64,000 nt of DNA from Chloroflexi bacterium 13_1_40CM_65_17 (lineage in GTDB: Bacteria > Chloroflexota > Dormibacteria > Dormibacterales > Dormibacteraceae). The position numbers and the translations under genes were made by a program. Position 1 is the first letter of the stretch; every line of letters begins with the position of its first letter. The stretch is from positions 1-64,000 of the forward strand of contig MNES01000017.1 in the NCBI GenBank assembly GCA_001917815.1. The letters run 5' to 3'. Shown here in pieces: positions 55,538 through 64,000 of the stretch. Under the pieces are notes generated by a model. The model worked only from the letters and a program-made list of their open reading frames with translations. It ran no database searches and was not told where the DNA came from.

Positions 55538-56413
55538 CTAGCCGGGAACTCCTGGTTCGACTTGCCGCAGAAATGCATTGACGTTTCGCAGAAACTCCTG
55601 AGGCTGCTCCGCAAAGCAAAGGTGTGAGGCATCTTCGATGATCACCAGCTGCGAGTCCTTGATGCGGCGCTGCATGTCCTCGAGATGAGCCGGCCTGCAT
55701 TCGTCATAGCGACCGCCGATCAGCAACGTCGGCACGCGGATCTGGTCGAGCCGATCGCTAACATCCCAGTCCTTGATTGTGCCGACCACGGTGAACTCGC
55801 TGGGGCCATTCATGTAGTTGTAGACCTGATATCCGGCCTCGGCAAACGAGCGCTCCAATCCCTTCGGCCACGGATCGAGCCGGCAGACGTGTTGCTTGTA
55901 GAAGCCGAGAATCGCGCACTGGTATTCGGGGCATGCAGTGAAGCCGGACTGCTCATGGCGGCGAATCGTCTGCTGAACACTTTCGGGCTGAGCAGCCAGC
56001 AGTTCAGCGCATTCACGAATCCAGCGCGGGATGCTGGCCGGACTTCCGCACAGGATCAGACTCTCCAGGTCAGGCTTTCGGTCCAGTACGTACTGCATTG
56101 CGAGCATTCCGCCCCAGGAATTGCCGAAGAGGTGCAAGCGTTGCAGCTGTAGCGCCTCCCGTACCAGAGCCAGCTCCTCGACGAAGCGATCTACCGTCCA
56201 GAGGGAATTGTCATCCGGCCGGTCCGAATTCCCGCAACCCAGTTGATCGTAAAAGATGACCTCGCGTTGGCCGGCGAGATCCTCCAGGCGTTCCAGGTAG
56301 AAGTGGGTGAAACCAGGGCCCCCATGAAGGCAAAGAAGTGGGATTCCACCTTCGCCCATCCTGCGATACCAGACTCGACCACCGGGAACGTCGACGTAGC
56401 CCTCTGCAGCCAT
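55538..56413 (-). CDS. Proline iminopeptidase-family alpha/beta hydrolase
   Basis: LLCLHGGPGFTHFYLERLEDLAGQREVIFYDQLGCGNSDRPDD; LHLFGNSWGGMLAMQYVL. Confidence 0.9.
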   Translation of the reverse strand: MAAEGYVDVPGGRVWYRRMGEGGIPLLCLHGGPGFTHFYLERLEDLAGQREVIFYDQLGCGNSDRPDDNSLWTVDRFVEELALVREALQLQRLHLFGNSWGGMLAMQYVLDRKPDLESLILCGSPASIPRWIRECAELLAAQPESVQQTIRRHEQSGFTACPEYQCAILGFYKQHVCRLDPWPKGLERSFAEAGYQVYNYMNGPSEFTVVGTIKDWDVSDRLDQIRVPTLLIGGRYDECRPAHLEDMQRRIKDSQLVIIEDASHLCFAEQPQEFLRNVNAFLRQVEPGVPG

Positions 56414-56488
56414 TGTTACGCACTCCCGTTACGAGCCGATGACACGTAGCCGCTGTCTGGAGAGGGCGGCCCGGATTCAAATAGTTGG

Positions 56489-56562
56489 TCGGGGAGGCGG
56501 GATTTGAACCCGCGACCACCTGACCCCCAGTCAGGTGCGCTACCGAGCTGCGCTACTCCCCG
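56489..56562 (-). tRNA. tRNA-Pro (GGG)
   Basis: Cloverleaf CGGGGAG TAGCGCAGCTCGGTAGCGC ACCTGACTGGGGGTCAGGT GGTC GCGGGTTCAAATCCCGC CTCCCCG A. Confidence 0.95.
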
Positions 56563-56616
56563 ACGGAGCAGTAATCGTACCGACCGTCAGATGAGGGTGG
56601 TGGTCGCGGGCCTCTG

Positions 56617-57018
56617 TCAGCGGGTTGGTGTTTGCGCGGGCACCCGTTGCGTCAGCGCGATGAGGTTCCCTTCTGTGTCCTTGAACCATGCGCCTTTCGT
56701 GCCGTCGGGCAAGTCGACGAGGCCGTCCTTCGTCTTGAAGTTCGGATAGTCGTATTCCTCCGGCTTCACGCCCTTGCTCTTGAGCTCGCTCACAGCGCTC
56801 GAGACGTCATCGACTTCGAGTGCCATCTGCGTGTGCTCTCCGGACGCCTTGCCAGTGCTCTGGAAAACGAGGAATCCGGTTTCTCCGGTCCGGTACATCG
56901 CCCCGCCATCTGCCTCTTCCTCGGCGGGCTTCAGCCCCAACTTCTGCTCGTAGAACTGACGGGCCCGTTTTACGTCCTGCGCCGGAATCGCGGCGGCCGA
57001 CCTCTTGATGTTCAGCAT
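56617..57018 (-). CDS. VOC/glyoxalase-fold protein
   Basis: KRSAAAIPAQDVKRARQFYEQKLGLKP...GAWFKDTEGNLIALTQ. Confidence 0.85.
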   Translation of the reverse strand: MLNIKRSAAAIPAQDVKRARQFYEQKLGLKPAEEEADGGAMYRTGETGFLVFQSTGKASGEHTQMALEVDDVSSAVSELKSKGVKPEEYDYPNFKTKDGLVDLPDGTKGAWFKDTEGNLIALTQRVPAQTPTR

Positions 57019-57073
57019 GGTGTGCCTCCCTATCCACATACCAGCTGTCGGAACTCCGCGATTATCCTCCCAG

Positions 57074-60000
57074 CTAGCCGCGCGTGCCGTACGCTACCAG
57101 GCCTCGATGTGTCGCGGAGAATCCGGCTTCGCGCAGCGGCGCGTTGAGCGCCGATTCCATGACCGGCACCCCATCGACCCGCTGCACCTCCACCCTCCCC
57201 GCCAGCACAGCCATTCCTATCAGCGCGCGGAGATGATCCAGCGAGACTTCACCGTTGGTGAGGAGCGAGCGGCCGCCCCGCTCGAGGTAGAGAACGAGCC
57301 GGCCGCCGTCGATGACGCAGTACGCGCCGGCGGCGCGCGCCATGCGCCCGTCTGATCGCGGCCACGCAAGCACGGATCCAAACGCGTTCGCGGGGTCGCA
57401 TGCGGCGAGGGCAATCACGCCGCCTTCGTTTTCGCGGAGGGCGCGGAGTCGATCCACGGCGCCCGGCAGAGCGAACTGCGAGCCGCCCAGCCCTTCCACG
57501 AAATAGCCACGCCTGATGCGCCCCGACTCCTCCATCGCGCGCAGCACCGGATATAGGCCGGCGAACCCGCCCGGCCAGCCCTCGCCGGCGACTGACTCCC
57601 GCGTGAGCACCCCATATCGCTGCAGCAGGACGCCCGCAGCCGCATGCAGCTTTTCTGTCGGGCCGGCGCCCGACCCCACCAGGTCCTTGACGAGAGACCA
57701 GCGGCCCGATGCCCTGGGCTGGGTCAGGCGCGGCAGGCGAGGGCGACTCGTGGGACGTCGCGTCGCGGGCCCAAGCAAGCGGAGCGGCGCGAAGGTGTCG
57801 TTTGTCACCTCCCCGGCCCAGACCAGGTCCCACAATGCATCGAGCACGGCTTCCTCGTCGCCACCTCCAGCAGCCGCGTACAGCTCGCGGAAGAAGCTCG
57901 CACCACGCACACGCAGGTGATCGCGGAGACGAACATGCACATCGCCGCCGGGTGCCTCGATTGCCTCTGGGACCAGGCGCGGGGCATCGCCGCGCAGATA
58001 CAACGCGACCCGGCCGTCGGAGGCTCCAAGCGAGCCGCGTCCGACCCAGACCACCTCGCCCATCGACACGAGCTCGTCGAGGAGCCGCGGGTTGTACCCG
58101 GCGACGCGACTGGCGATGACGTCGCGCTCGATCACGCTCGCGGGCAGCGCGCCGCCCTGCAGCTGGAAGACGACCTCGAGCAGACGGTCGACACCGCCTG
58201 CTCGAACACCGATGCCGTGCCACGCGGGGAGGAAGCGGGCCAGCGTCTCGGGCGGAACGGACTCGACTTCGCGACGCAGAGCGGCCAGCGACCGCCGGCG
58301 GAGCGTTCGAAGAACTTCCGGGTGGCAGTGCTCCCGACCGTGCACCGAAGGCCGGAACTCGCCTGCGATCACCTCGCCCCGCGCGACCAGCTGCGCGAGC
58401 GAGTCCTCGACCGCGGCGCCGGCAAGACTCCATCGAGCCCCGATGTCGGACGCAACGAAGGGCACGTGCGTGCGCGCCCAGCGGCGGACCAGCGAGATGA
58501 GCGGTTCGGCGCCCGGATCCAGAAACGCGTCTGGCAGGCCGACAGGAAGCGTCACGCCCAGCGCCTCCCGGTATCGCCCCGCGTCTTCAGCGGCGATCCA
58601 TCGGGACTCGCCTGCGACGCGCACCGTCGCCGCTCTCCGCTCGCGCTCCAGTACGCGGAGCCATTCGACGTCAATGCCGCGAGCGGCAGCCTCCGATGTG
58701 CTCAAATCGCCCAGGCGAACCAGGAGATCGTGGGCCTCGTCCGGGTCCCGAGGAAATCGCTCCGGAAGCAAGCCCTGCAGCTCGAGCTCCACCGCGGCGA
58801 TCGACTCCGGGTCGAGCAGCTCGCGCAGGTCCTCGGTGCCCAGCAGCTCCGCCAGCAGCTCTCGATCCAGCGTGAGCGCCTGCGCTCGGCGCTCGGCCAG
58901 TGGCGAATCGCCCTCGTACATGAATTCGGCCACATAGGAGAAGAGGAGCGACGATGCGAAGGGGGACGCCCGCTCCGTGTCGACCGCGACCACGCGAACC
59001 TCGCGCGAGCGGATGGACCGCAGCAGTGTGGAAAGGGCTGGCATGTCGAAGTGATCGCTCATGACCTCCCGCCACGTCTCCGCGAGGATGGGGAAGTCGG
59101 GAAACTGCCCCGCCACCTGCAGCAGGTTGGCGCTGCGCATGCGCTGCTGCCACAGGGGCGTTCTCTGGCCGGGCCTCCGGCGGGGCAGCAGCAGCGAGCG
59201 CGCAGCGTTCTCGCGGAAGCGCGCCGCAAACAGAGCAGACGCGGGCAGCTGGGCCGCGACGAGAGCTCCGACCTCCTCCGGATCGAGTACGAGCTCATCG
59301 AGACCAGGAGGCGATTCGACGTCGGGAAGATGGAGTGCGATCCCATCGTCGGTCCACAGCGCACGTGCATCGATCCCCAACCGGTCTTTGAGCCGCGCCT
59401 CCAGGGCAAGTGCGAGCGGCGCATGCACGCGGCCGCCGAGAGGCGAGTGCAAGCACACCCGCCAGTCGCCGATCTCGTCGCGGAATCGCTCGACCACCAC
59501 CGTGCGGTCGTCAGGCACAGCGCCCGTGGCCGCGGCTTGATCTTCGAGGTACGTGAGGAGGTTTTTGATCGCGCGATCGTCGAAGCCCGCGCGCTCACGT
59601 AGGCGACGTTCGGCCGCAGCCGGCTCGAGGGCGCGCAGCTCGCGAACCATCTTCCCGAGAGCGAGCCCAAGCTCGGCCGGCCTGCTAGGCACATCAGCCT
59701 TCCAGAACGCGATCTTGCCCGGCTCGCCAGGCGCCGGGGTAACGAGAACCTGGGAACTAGTGATCTCGGCGATGCGCCAGGTCGACGCGCCGAGGACGAA
59801 GGTCTCGCCCACGCGGCTCTCGTAGACCATCTCCTCATCCAGCTCCCCGACGCGGCGGCCGTCCTCGAGCAGGTTGACCGTGTACAGGCCGCGGTCCGGA
59901 ATGGTGCCGGGGTTGGTCACCGCGAGGCGCTGCGCGCCGGCCCGCCCCCGAATCGTGCCCGCGACCCGGTCCCACACGATGCGCGGCCGCAGCTCGGCGA

Positions 60001-61441
60001 ACTCGTCAGACGGGTATCGCCCGCTGAGCATGTCGAGCACCGACTCCAGCGAACGCGGGCCGAGCTCGCTGTATGGAAACGCCCGGCGCACGACAGCTGC
60101 CAGGTCATCGACCCGCCACTCGTCCAGGGCGCACATCGCGACCACCTGCTGGGCAAGCACGTCGAGTGGCATCCGAGGCACGCTCGTCGCTTCGATCCGG
60201 CCTTCGAGCATCCCCTCGACGACCGCAGCCGATTCCAAGAGGTCGCCCCGGAACTTGGGGATGACTACGCCGCGCGAGATCTCGCCGACGGAGTGCCCAG
60301 CCCGGCCCACACGCTGGATGCCGGCGGCGACGCTGGGAGGCGCTTCGACCTGAAGCACGAGATCGACCGCTCCCATGTCGATGCCGAGCTCGAGGGTCGA
60401 TGTCGCGACGAGCCCACGAAGCGTGCCCGCCTTGAGCTGGTCCTCGATCAGCAGGCGCTGCTCGCGCGCGATGGAGCCGTGATGCGCGCGAACCATGTCC
60501 TCTTCGGCCAGCTCGTTGATGCGCGCCGCGATCCGCTCCGCAAGGCGGCGCGAGTTGACGAAGACGATGGTCGAGCGATGCTCACGGATCAGCTGCAGAA
60601 GGCGCGGATAAATCGCCGGCCAGATGCTGTTGGCCCCCTTCGCGCCGTCTTCGTCCTCGGTCGACAGCCGAGTCATGTCTTCGACAGGGACCTCGACCCT
60701 CACCTCCATCGTCTTCAGCCGGCCGGCATCGACTACGGCCACGTCACGGCCCGTCCCGCCGAGGAACTTCGCGACCTCCTCCAGCGGACGCTGCGTGGCC
60801 GAAAGCCCGATCCTCTGGGGCTCGACCTTCGTCAACGCGGCCAGGCGCTCGAGGCTCAGCGCGAGGTGTGAACCGCGCTTGGTGGCGGCAACGGAATGGA
60901 TCTCGTCCACGATGAGCCACCGCACCGAGGCGAGGATCCGCCGCGCTGCGCTGGTGAGGATGAGGTACAGCGACTCCGGAGTGGTGATCAGGATGTCGGG
61001 CGGGTGACGCTCCATGGAGCGGCGCACCTCGGAGGGGGTGTCCCCGGTGCGGATGGCAGCTGTGATGTCGGGAGCCACGCCACCCGCCACCTCGACCTGG
61101 TGGCGGATGCCGACCAGGGGTGATCGCAGGTTGCGATCAACGTCGTGGGCGAGGGCCTTCAGCGGCGATACGTAAAGGACGCGACAGCGCTCTGCCTCGG
61201 CCGGCATTGGCTCCGACGCGAGCCGATCGAGGCACCAGAGGAAGGCGGCTAGGGTCTTGCCGCTGCCGGTCGGAGCAGCCATGAGGACGTGCCGGCCCGC
61301 GGCCACCTCGCGCCAGCCACGCTCCTGGACCTGGGTCGGCTCCGCGAAAGCGGCGCGAAACCAGTCCCTGGTCGCCGGCGCAAAGAGGTCGAGAACATCC
61401 CCCACATCAACAAGTTTGATCGCTTCCCGACTTACAAACAA
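57074..61441 (-). CDS. Lhr-family DEAD/DEAH-box ATP-dependent helicase
   Basis: MAAPTGSGKTLAAFLWCLDRL; LIVDEIHSVAATKRGSHLALSLERL; ATSTLELGIDMGAVDLVLQVEAPPSVAAGIQRVGRAGH; 1,455 aa. Confidence 0.92.
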   Translation of the reverse strand: MFVSREAIKLVDVGDVLDLFAPATRDWFRAAFAEPTQVQERGWREVAAGRHVLMAAPTGSGKTLAAFLWCLDRLASEPMPAEAERCRVLYVSPLKALAHDVDRNLRSPLVGIRHQVEVAGGVAPDITAAIRTGDTPSEVRRSMERHPPDILITTPESLYLILTSAARRILASVRWLIVDEIHSVAATKRGSHLALSLERLAALTKVEPQRIGLSATQRPLEEVAKFLGGTGRDVAVVDAGRLKTMEVRVEVPVEDMTRLSTEDEDGAKGANSIWPAIYPRLLQLIREHRSTIVFVNSRRLAERIAARINELAEEDMVRAHHGSIAREQRLLIEDQLKAGTLRGLVATSTLELGIDMGAVDLVLQVEAPPSVAAGIQRVGRAGHSVGEISRGVVIPKFRGDLLESAAVVEGMLEGRIEATSVPRMPLDVLAQQVVAMCALDEWRVDDLAAVVRRAFPYSELGPRSLESVLDMLSGRYPSDEFAELRPRIVWDRVAGTIRGRAGAQRLAVTNPGTIPDRGLYTVNLLEDGRRVGELDEEMVYESRVGETFVLGASTWRIAEITSSQVLVTPAPGEPGKIAFWKADVPSRPAELGLALGKMVRELRALEPAAAERRLRERAGFDDRAIKNLLTYLEDQAAATGAVPDDRTVVVERFRDEIGDWRVCLHSPLGGRVHAPLALALEARLKDRLGIDARALWTDDGIALHLPDVESPPGLDELVLDPEEVGALVAAQLPASALFAARFRENAARSLLLPRRRPGQRTPLWQQRMRSANLLQVAGQFPDFPILAETWREVMSDHFDMPALSTLLRSIRSREVRVVAVDTERASPFASSLLFSYVAEFMYEGDSPLAERRAQALTLDRELLAELLGTEDLRELLDPESIAAVELELQGLLPERFPRDPDEAHDLLVRLGDLSTSEAAARGIDVEWLRVLERERRAATVRVAGESRWIAAEDAGRYREALGVTLPVGLPDAFLDPGAEPLISLVRRWARTHVPFVASDIGARWSLAGAAVEDSLAQLVARGEVIAGEFRPSVHGREHCHPEVLRTLRRRSLAALRREVESVPPETLARFLPAWHGIGVRAGGVDRLLEVVFQLQGGALPASVIERDVIASRVAGYNPRLLDELVSMGEVVWVGRGSLGASDGRVALYLRGDAPRLVPEAIEAPGGDVHVRLRDHLRVRGASFFRELYAAAGGGDEEAVLDALWDLVWAGEVTNDTFAPLRLLGPATRRPTSRPRLPRLTQPRASGRWSLVKDLVGSGAGPTEKLHAAAGVLLQRYGVLTRESVAGEGWPGGFAGLYPVLRAMEESGRIRRGYFVEGLGGSQFALPGAVDRLRALRENEGGVIALAACDPANAFGSVLAWPRSDGRMARAAGAYCVIDGGRLVLYLERGGRSLLTNGEVSLDHLRALIGMAVLAGRVEVQRVDGVPVMESALNAPLREAGFSATHRGLVAYGTRG

Positions 61442-61467
61442 GTGTTCGTTGTTAAGATCGCTGGCGA

Positions 61468-61950
61468 ATGAATGCCGAGCGCTTTCGCGATGTGATGGCC
61501 AGCTTTCCGAGCGGCGTGGTCGTGCTCACCGCCTTCGGCCATGACTCGCAGCCGCGAGGCCTCACGGTCAGCGCGTTCTGTGCGGTCTCCCTCGAGCCTC
61601 CGCTGGCGCTGGCCTGCATCGACAAGACCTCGAACACGCTGCCCGCCGTCGAGCACACGGGCGGCTTCACGGCCAACATCCTGGCCGCCGGCCGGGAGCA
61701 GCTCGCCCGCCGGATGGCGACCAAGGTCACCGACAAGTTCGACTCCATCCGCTGGCGACGCCCCAATAGTCCGATCGGCGGCCCGATACTCGAAGAGGAC
61801 GCCGCCGCCTACGCCGTCTGCACCCTGCGCGACACCATCGAGGCCGGCGATCACTGGGTGCTGGTCGGCCTGGTCACGGAAGGCGATCATCGCGAGGGCG
61901 TTGCCCCGATGATCTTCAGCCGCCGCGGCTATCACGGCCTCAATGACTAA
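61468..61950 (+). CDS. Flavin reductase family protein
   Basis: FRDVMASFPSGVVVLTAFGHDSQPRGLTVSAFCAVSLEPPLALACIDKTSNT. Confidence 0.9.
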   Translation: MNAERFRDVMASFPSGVVVLTAFGHDSQPRGLTVSAFCAVSLEPPLALACIDKTSNTLPAVEHTGGFTANILAAGREQLARRMATKVTDKFDSIRWRRPNSPIGGPILEEDAAAYAVCTLRDTIEAGDHWVLVGLVTEGDHREGVAPMIFSRRGYHGLND

Positions 61951-62729
61951 AGGGTCGGCGACGGCCACGACGGCACGAGCTGCGTGATCCCGGCCGCCAG
62001 GATCGTCAGCTTGTTCGTCAACAGCAGCAGGCCCATCGCAACCAGGACCCCTGCAGAAACGAGGTCGATCGCGCGGCGATGGCTGTTCACGAAACGGACC
62101 ACGGGCCGCGCGCTCTCGAGCGCGAACGCGAGAACGATGAACGGAAGGCCGAGCCCAAGGCAGTAGGCGACCATCAAGAGCAGGCCCTGCGCGGTCGTCC
62201 CGGTCGTCACCGCAGAGCTGAGCACCGCACCCAGGGTCACGCCGATGCACGGAGTCCATCCGCTGGCGAAGCCCATCCCGAGCAGGAACCCCCCGGTGAC
62301 GCCGCCCCTGGATGGCGCTCGATCGATGGCCCGGTACTCGCGATCGAGGAAAGGGATACGGATCACCCCTGCGACATGCAGCGCGAACACGATCACCAGC
62401 ACCCCCGCCACCACCGGCACGTAGGCGCGGATGGGCTGGACGGCTAAGGAGAACGCATAGAAGAAGAGGATGAAGATCAGGGACAGGCCCGCGACGAAAC
62501 CTAGGCCGGCTGTCACAACAGGCAGCGATGACACACCCCGATCGGCCGTGGCGACGGCGCCTGCGCCGGCCGGCGTCGGGATCGGGACCGTTCCTGCGTG
62601 CGCGCCGAGGTAGGCCAGGTACGCCGGAACCAGGGGCAGCACGCAAGGTGACACGAACGAGACGAGGCCCGCCAGCACTGCCAGGGCGGGACTGATGCCG
62701 TCCAGGCTGCCGGCGGCGAGCAGGGACAC
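61947..62729 (-). CDS. Cytochrome c biogenesis CcdA-like protein
   Basis: GLVSFVSPCVLPLVPAYLAYLG; GMGFASGWTPCIGVTLGAVL. Confidence 0.9.
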   Translation of the reverse strand: MSLLAAGSLDGISPALAVLAGLVSFVSPCVLPLVPAYLAYLGAHAGTVPIPTPAGAGAVATADRGVSSLPVVTAGLGFVAGLSLIFILFFYAFSLAVQPIRAYVPVVAGVLVIVFALHVAGVIRIPFLDREYRAIDRAPSRGGVTGGFLLGMGFASGWTPCIGVTLGAVLSSAVTTGTTAQGLLLMVAYCLGLGLPFIVLAFALESARPVVRFVNSHRRAIDLVSAGVLVAMGLLLLTNKLTILAAGITQLVPSWPSPTL

Positions 62730-62735
62730 CCGTCG

Positions 62736-63617
62736 TCAGCCTGGCTGCAGGACGTTCGCCTTGCGAGCCGTATCGACGATGGCGTCCAGGATCTGCGGCC
62801 AGAAACGCTCGGGCATGTTGTGACCCATGCCCTCGAACTCGAGCAGCCGAGCCCCGGGCACGGCGGCCGCGACGCGACGGCCGTTTTCGACCGGGACCAG
62901 CGGGTCGTCGATGCCGTGGATGACCAGCGTCGGCACCTTGACCTGCGCGAGCCGCTCCAGGCGGCTGTGAGCCGCGAAGACCGCGACCAGCTGGCGGCCC
63001 GTTCCTGGCGGGTAGTACGAGCGGTCGACCGCCCGTGTCGTACGCCGCAGCTCCTCCGCCTCGTCGAAAGGCCCAGACCCGTTGAGAACTCGGCGGATCC
63101 AGACGCCGTGCTCGATTCGCCCGTCCCGAGTCTCGGGCGCCACTCGTGTCAGCACCTCCGCGCCTTCTGGCAAGGGACCGACGGTGTCATGGCCGCCGGG
63201 GCCCGACATGATCGAGGTCAGCGAGATCACCCGATCGGCATGGTTGATGGCCATCAGCTGCACGATGAAGCCGCCCATCGACGCGCCCACGATGTGCGCG
63301 GCGCCGATGCCCAGCGCATCGAGCAAACCAATCGCGTCATCGGCGAGATCATCGAGCGAATACGCCGGCTTCCCGTGACCCGCCAACGCGGCCATGACGT
63401 CGGGCTCGCCGGCCTCCTCCATCTTCGTCGAGAGGCCGCTGTCTCGATTGTCGAACCGGATGACGTAGAAACCCCTGGCGGCGAGCTGCTCGCAGAAGGA
63501 CTCGTCCCAGCTGAGCATCTGCGCGCCCAACCCCATGACGAGAAGCAGCGGCGCGGCATTCGGATCGCCAAACGCCTCGTATTCGATTTCGATGCCGTTG
63601 GCGTGAGCTCGTGGCAT
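62736..63617 (-). CDS. Alpha/beta hydrolase
   Basis: LLLVMGLGAQMLSWDESFCEQLAARGFYVIRFDNRDSGLSTKME; AHIVGASMGGFIVQLMAI. Confidence 0.9.
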   Translation of the reverse strand: MPRAHANGIEIEYEAFGDPNAAPLLLVMGLGAQMLSWDESFCEQLAARGFYVIRFDNRDSGLSTKMEEAGEPDVMAALAGHGKPAYSLDDLADDAIGLLDALGIGAAHIVGASMGGFIVQLMAINHADRVISLTSIMSGPGGHDTVGPLPEGAEVLTRVAPETRDGRIEHGVWIRRVLNGSGPFDEAEELRRTTRAVDRSYYPPGTGRQLVAVFAAHSRLERLAQVKVPTLVIHGIDDPLVPVENGRRVAAAVPGARLLEFEGMGHNMPERFWPQILDAIVDTARKANVLQPG

Positions 63618-63649
63618 GCGCCTAATGCTATGACCTACCCTTAGCGGCC

Positions 63650-64000
63650 GTGGCCAAGACGCTGCCCACCAGGGCTGAGGTGGACAGGAGCTACGCGTGG
63701 AACGCGGAGACCGTCTTTCCTGACGAGGCGGCCTGGGAATCCGCGGTGCAGACCGTCCTCGCGCGGCTCCCCGACCTGGCCGAGTTCAAAGGGCATCTCG
63801 GCGACTCCCCCGACACCTTGGCGGACTGGTTCGATGCCACCGAACGCGTTCAGCGGCTGATGGGCAAGGTGACCGTCTACTCGACGATGTCGTACTCGGT
63901 GGATGTCACGGACCAGGCAGCGGTTGCGAGAACCGACCGCACCCGCACCGCGACGGCGCAGCTCGGCGCCGCGATGTCATTCGCGCTGCCCGAGATGATC
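63650..64000 (+). CDS. N-terminal part of an oligoendopeptidase F-like M3 peptidase, truncated by the window edge
   Basis: VAKTLPTRAEVDRSYAWNAETVFPDEAAWESAVQTVLARLPDLAEFKGHLGDSPDTLADWF; GTG start at 63650. Confidence 0.75.
   Translation, partial: MAKTLPTRAEVDRSYAWNAETVFPDEAAWESAVQTVLARLPDLAEFKGHLGDSPDTLADWFDATERVQRLMGKVTVYSTMSYSVDVTDQAAVARTDRTRTATAQLGAAMSFALPEMI

Noticed and set aside
57644-59602. 652-aa + strand ORF opposite the helicase gene
   Set aside because: Antisense shadow ORF in high-GC DNA; composition is Arg/Pro/Ala-rich and matches no fold, while the opposite strand encodes a clear Lhr helicase

Overview
This window is about 64 kb of high-GC, densely coding bacterial chromosome. 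The gene content suggests a soil Actinobacteria/Chloroflexota/Dormibacterota-like organism, but that placement is inference only. Most of it is ordinary metabolism: acetate symporter, metal-resistance ATPase/CsoR/permease locus, glutamine-synthetase-like/FluG-like amine locus, paa phenylacetyl-CoA epoxidase genes, FdhD, zwf, hut histidine degradation, ppk1-CYTH/CHAD-sixA, GH13/GH4 enzymes, a heme peroxidase, an Lhr-type helicase, CcdA, and tRNA-His and tRNA-Pro. I saw no prophage, transposon, rRNA operon or CRISPR array. The strongest unusual signals are: (1) a likely selenocysteine-encoding in-frame TGA in an AhpD/CMD-like peroxidase gene (CxxU motif, with a SECIS-like hairpin 20 nt downstream), which an ordinary caller splits into two ORFs; (2) a split PaaD whose zinc ribbon is a separate tiny gene after paaC; (3) a thymidylate-kinase-like/methyltransferase fusion coupled to a lipid-kinase gene; (4) an ATL/NTF2-like fusion; (5) an RnfD/UnbU-like membrane protein fused to an unknown extracytoplasmic domain; (6) decaying genes with internal deletions (ABC exporter, RibD-like reductase); and (7) clear operator-like palindromes, including a CsoR-type box and paired TTGCATNNGCAA sites before pirin. 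All family calls were made by eye from the supplied translations; no database search was run.
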